A DNA stretch of 64,000 nucleotides from CAJQLB01 sp041392065. Lineage in GTDB: Bacteria > Bacteroidota > Bacteroidia > Flavobacteriales > Flavobacteriaceae. Positions 62,901 to 64,000 of the stretch are shown here, piece after piece; the stretch's first letter is position 1, and every line of letters begins with the position of its first letter. A program made the translations under genes and the position numbers. The notes beneath the pieces were generated by a model that was given only the letters and a program-made list of their open reading frames with translations, was not told where the DNA came from and ran no database searches. The stretch lies in assembly GCA_041392065.1 (NCBI GenBank), contig JAWKMU010000004.1, positions 124,001-188,000 of the forward strand, written 5' to 3'.

Positions 62901-63776
62901 AATGGTTTTGGCTCCAGCTTCAAAGATTTCTTCTATATTGTCTTTATCTAAAATTGTGTCACGATCAAGAACTATTTCGTTACGTTCTATAGATACAACT
63001 TCACCTGTATCTTCATCAACGAAATCTTCATGCCATGTGTTAAGTACACGAGCCGCTAATTTACGTCCTTGGTATTTTTTAAGTCCAGATTTTGATACTT
63101 TTATTTCTTCGGCTAAGTCAAAAATTTCAAGAATATCTTTATCTCTCTCAAAACCTATGGCTCTAAATAAAGTGGTTACTGGTAATTTTTTCTTCCTATC
63201 AATATAAGCGTACATAACAGAGTTAATATCTGTTGCGAATTCTATCCAAGAACCTTTAAAAGGAATTACTCTTGCAGAATATAACTTTGTACCATTTGCG
63301 TGAAAGGATTGACCAAAAAACACTCCTGGAGAACGATGTAATTGTGATACTACAACACGTTCTGCTCCATTGATACAAAATGTACCACTTGGTGTCATAT
63401 ATGGAATTGTACCTAAATATACATCTTGAACAATAGTTTCAAAATCTTCATGCTCTGGATCAGTACAATATAATTTTAGTCTTGCTTTAAGTGGAACACT
63501 ATAGGTTAGCCCTCGTTCTATACACTCTTCTATGGTATATCTTGGAGGATCAATAAAGTAATCCAAAAATTCCAATACAAATTGATTACGTGTATCTGTA
63601 ATTGGGAAGTTTTCCATGAAGGTGTTATATAAACCTTCATTTCCTCTTTCTTCTGATTTAGTTTCTAGTTGAAAAAAATCCTGAAAGGATTTTATTTGAA
63701 TATCCAGAAAATCGGGATATTCTGTTCTGTTGATAATAGACGAAAAATTTAATCTTTCAGCTTTAGTTGCTAACAT
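59964..63776 (-). CDS. rpoB: DNA-directed RNA polymerase subunit beta
   Basis: A 1270-residue subunit. The rifampicin-pocket segment shows FFGTNQLSQFMDQTNPLAEI, THKRRLSALGPGGL; other marks are GPNIGLISSLAVYA, GYNFEDAIVISEKVV, VGDKMAGRHGNKGIVARI and GQRFGEMEVWALEAYGA near the end, with ELKGLGLDI. Rifampicin-site residues look wild type (S, D, H, S in those stretches), so no resistance is predicted by eye. It follows rplL after about 130 bases with a long hairpin. Confidence 0.98.
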   Translation of the reverse strand: MLATKAERLNFSSIINRTEYPDFLDIQIKSFQDFFQLETKSEERGNEGLYNTFMENFPITDTRNQFVLEFLDYFIDPPRYTIEECIERGLTYSVPLKARLKLYCTDPEHEDFETIVQDVYLGTIPYMTPSGTFCINGAERVVVSQLHRSPGVFFGQSFHANGTKLYSARVIPFKGSWIEFATDINSVMYAYIDRKKKLPVTTLFRAIGFERDKDILEIFDLAEEIKVSKSGLKKYQGRKLAARVLNTWHEDFVDEDTGEVVSIERNEIVLDRDTILDKDNIEEIFEAGAKTILLHKESAQQGDYAIIHNTLQKDPTNSEKEAVEHIYRQLRNAEPPDEETARGIIDKLFFSDQRYSLGEVGRYRMNIKLGLDIGMDKQVLTKEDIITIVKYLIELINSKAEIDDIDHLSNRRVRTVGEQLSQQFGVGLARMARTIRERMNVRDNEVFTPIDLINAKTLSSVINSFFGTNQLSQFMDQTNPLAEITHKRRLSALGPGGLSRERAGFEVRDVHYTHYGRLCPIETPEGPNIGLISSLAVYAKVNSMGFIETPYRAVKEGVVDIKGAPVYLSAEEEEEKLIAQATVNVDDIGKIVHDKVIARMEGDFPVIEPEHVHYTDVAPNQIASISASLIPFLEHDDANRALMGSNMMRQAVPLLLPESPIVGTGLERQVATDSRVLVNAEGEGVVEYVDANEIVIKYDRTEDQALVSFDSDTKTYPLTKFRKTNQGTSVNLKAIVRKGDKVTKGQVLCEGYATQNGELALGRNMKVAFMPWKGYNFEDAIVISEKVVRDDIFTSIHIDEYSLEVRDTKLGNEELTNDIPNVSEEATKDLDENGMIRIGAEIKPGDILIGKITPKGESDPTPEEKLLRAIFGDKAGDVKDASLKASPSLHGVVIDKKLFSRAIKDKRKRAKDKEDITQLEDIYDKKFDALKDVLVEKLFAIVGGKTSQGIHNDLGEEVFPKGKKFTLKMLNAVEDYAHLVAAKWTTDDHTNKLVADLIHNYKIKENDLQGSLRREKFTISVGDELPAGIIKLAKVYIAKKRKLKVGDKMAGRHGNKGIVARIVRQEDMPFLEDGTPVDIVLNPLGVPSRMNIGQIYETVLGWAGQKLDQKYATPIFDGANIDQINALTDEAGIPRYGHTYLYDGGTGDRFDQPATVGVIYMLKLGHMVDDKMHARSIGPYSLITQQPLGGKAQFGGQRFGEMEVWALEAYGASSTLREILTVKSDDVIGRAKTYEAIVKGEPMPEPGLPESFNVLMHELKGLGLDIRLEE

Positions 63777-63839
63777 CGACGGACGAATTTTTGATTAAAA
63801 AATAGTTTTGCGTGCACATAATATTTATATACACAAAAG

Positions 63840-63884
63840 GGTTTAGGCCATATTTCGCTTTTTTTTGCGAAATAGACCTAAACC
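63840..63884 (-). promoter_or_regulatory. Hairpin in the rplL-rpoB spacer (possible attenuator or processing site)
   Basis: GGTTTAGG and TATTTCGC pair with GCGAAATA and CCTAAACC across a loop of eight T (plus strand), with a 3-by-2 internal bulge. The minus-strand base run after the hairpin is only CTTTTG, so full termination is unlikely. In E. coli a partial terminator and RNase III site lie in the same spacer. Confidence 0.6.
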
Positions 63885-63906
63885 ATATTTTGTAGGTTAG
63901 TTAAGC

Positions 63907-64000
63907 TTACTTAAGCTCAACCTCAGCTCCTGCTTCTTCTAAAGAAGTTTTAAGGCCTTCTGCTTCGTCTTTTGAAACACCTTCTTTAATAGCGCTTGGT
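63907..64000 (-). CDS. rplL: 50S ribosomal protein L7/L12 (partial)
   Basis: Only the last 30 codons are in the window. They read PSAIKEGVSKDEAEGLKTSL and EEAGAEVELK before TAA, the conserved end of L7/L12, whose C-terminal domain recruits translation factors to the ribosome. The usual rplL-rpoB-rpoC order is kept. Confidence 0.93.
   Translation of the reverse strand, partial: PSAIKEGVSKDEAEGLKTSLEEAGAEVELK

Overview
The window is AT-rich and reads as chromosome of a member of the Flavobacteriaceae (Bacteroidota). The signs are a gliding-motility/T9SS type B sorting domain protein, a fused SecDF, Rho with a long Q/N-rich insertion, the eukaryote-like ProS, DUF1599, DUF3467, DUF4293, DUF2911, DUF5916 and BT_3928-type proteins, and repeated promoters of the Bacteroidota form TAnnTTTG (often with TTG about 19 bases upstream). 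Genus cannot be fixed by eye. No phage, insertion sequence, CRISPR array or rRNA operon is visible.

Layout. 1-1.7 kb: end of a metallo-beta-lactamase/rhodanese protein, then DUF2892 and heavy-metal-associated (HMA) small proteins. 1.8-5.8 kb (minus): BT_3928, an orphan DppB-like permease, tpiA, prmA and clpS in a tight operon. 5.9-10.1 kb: a broken four-helix-bundle gene, DUF1599, then folP, a lipoprotein, cdaA (c-di-AMP synthesis) and DUF3667. 10.1-13.7 kb: an MsbA-like exporter with truA, a phosphoesterase and DUF4293. 13.9-17.6 kb: rho, rpsT behind tRNA-Glu, and proS. 17.7-24.6 kb: envelope proteins (Tyr/Gly/Trp-rich lipoprotein, FadL-like barrel, a 1298-residue T9SS-secreted repeat protein and a small LTxxQ-type secreted protein). 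24.9-29 kb: folE, cysS, yidD, lgt and a DUF192 lipoprotein, with several palindromic repeats around yidD and lgt. 29-36.2 kb (minus): MEMO-family lipoprotein, secDF, a membrane-anchored protein resembling the SecD P1 region, mdh and a DUF6588-like protein. 36.3-43.6 kb (minus): gyrB; an operon of a membrane HTH regulator, two CPBP intramembrane proteases and an L-Ala-D/L-Glu epimerase; asnB. 43.8-50.6 kb (plus): DUF2911; an SPFH, mini-membrane-protein, DUF1648 and ribbon-helix-helix cassette; DUF5916; DUF819; a DUF4369 lipoprotein. 50.7-55.4 kb: manA, queD, idi, prfC, a YjdI-type Fe-S protein and DUF3467. 55.6-64 kb (minus): rpoC, rpoB and the end of rplL.

Most genes are core housekeeping. 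The best candidates for undescribed biology are (a) the HTH-DUF4870/CPBP/CPBP/epimerase operon, (b) the SPFH/mini-protein/DUF1648/RHH cassette with a perfect 10-bp palindrome behind it, (c) a 21-bp perfect inverted repeat that rewrote the yidD C-terminus and left a native-like tail just downstream, (d) a dispersed palindromic repeat family bracketing lgt-DUF192, and (e) a possible SecD-like accessory protein just upstream of secDF. All coordinates, motifs and repeats were read by eye; family names come from recognition of motifs, not from searches.
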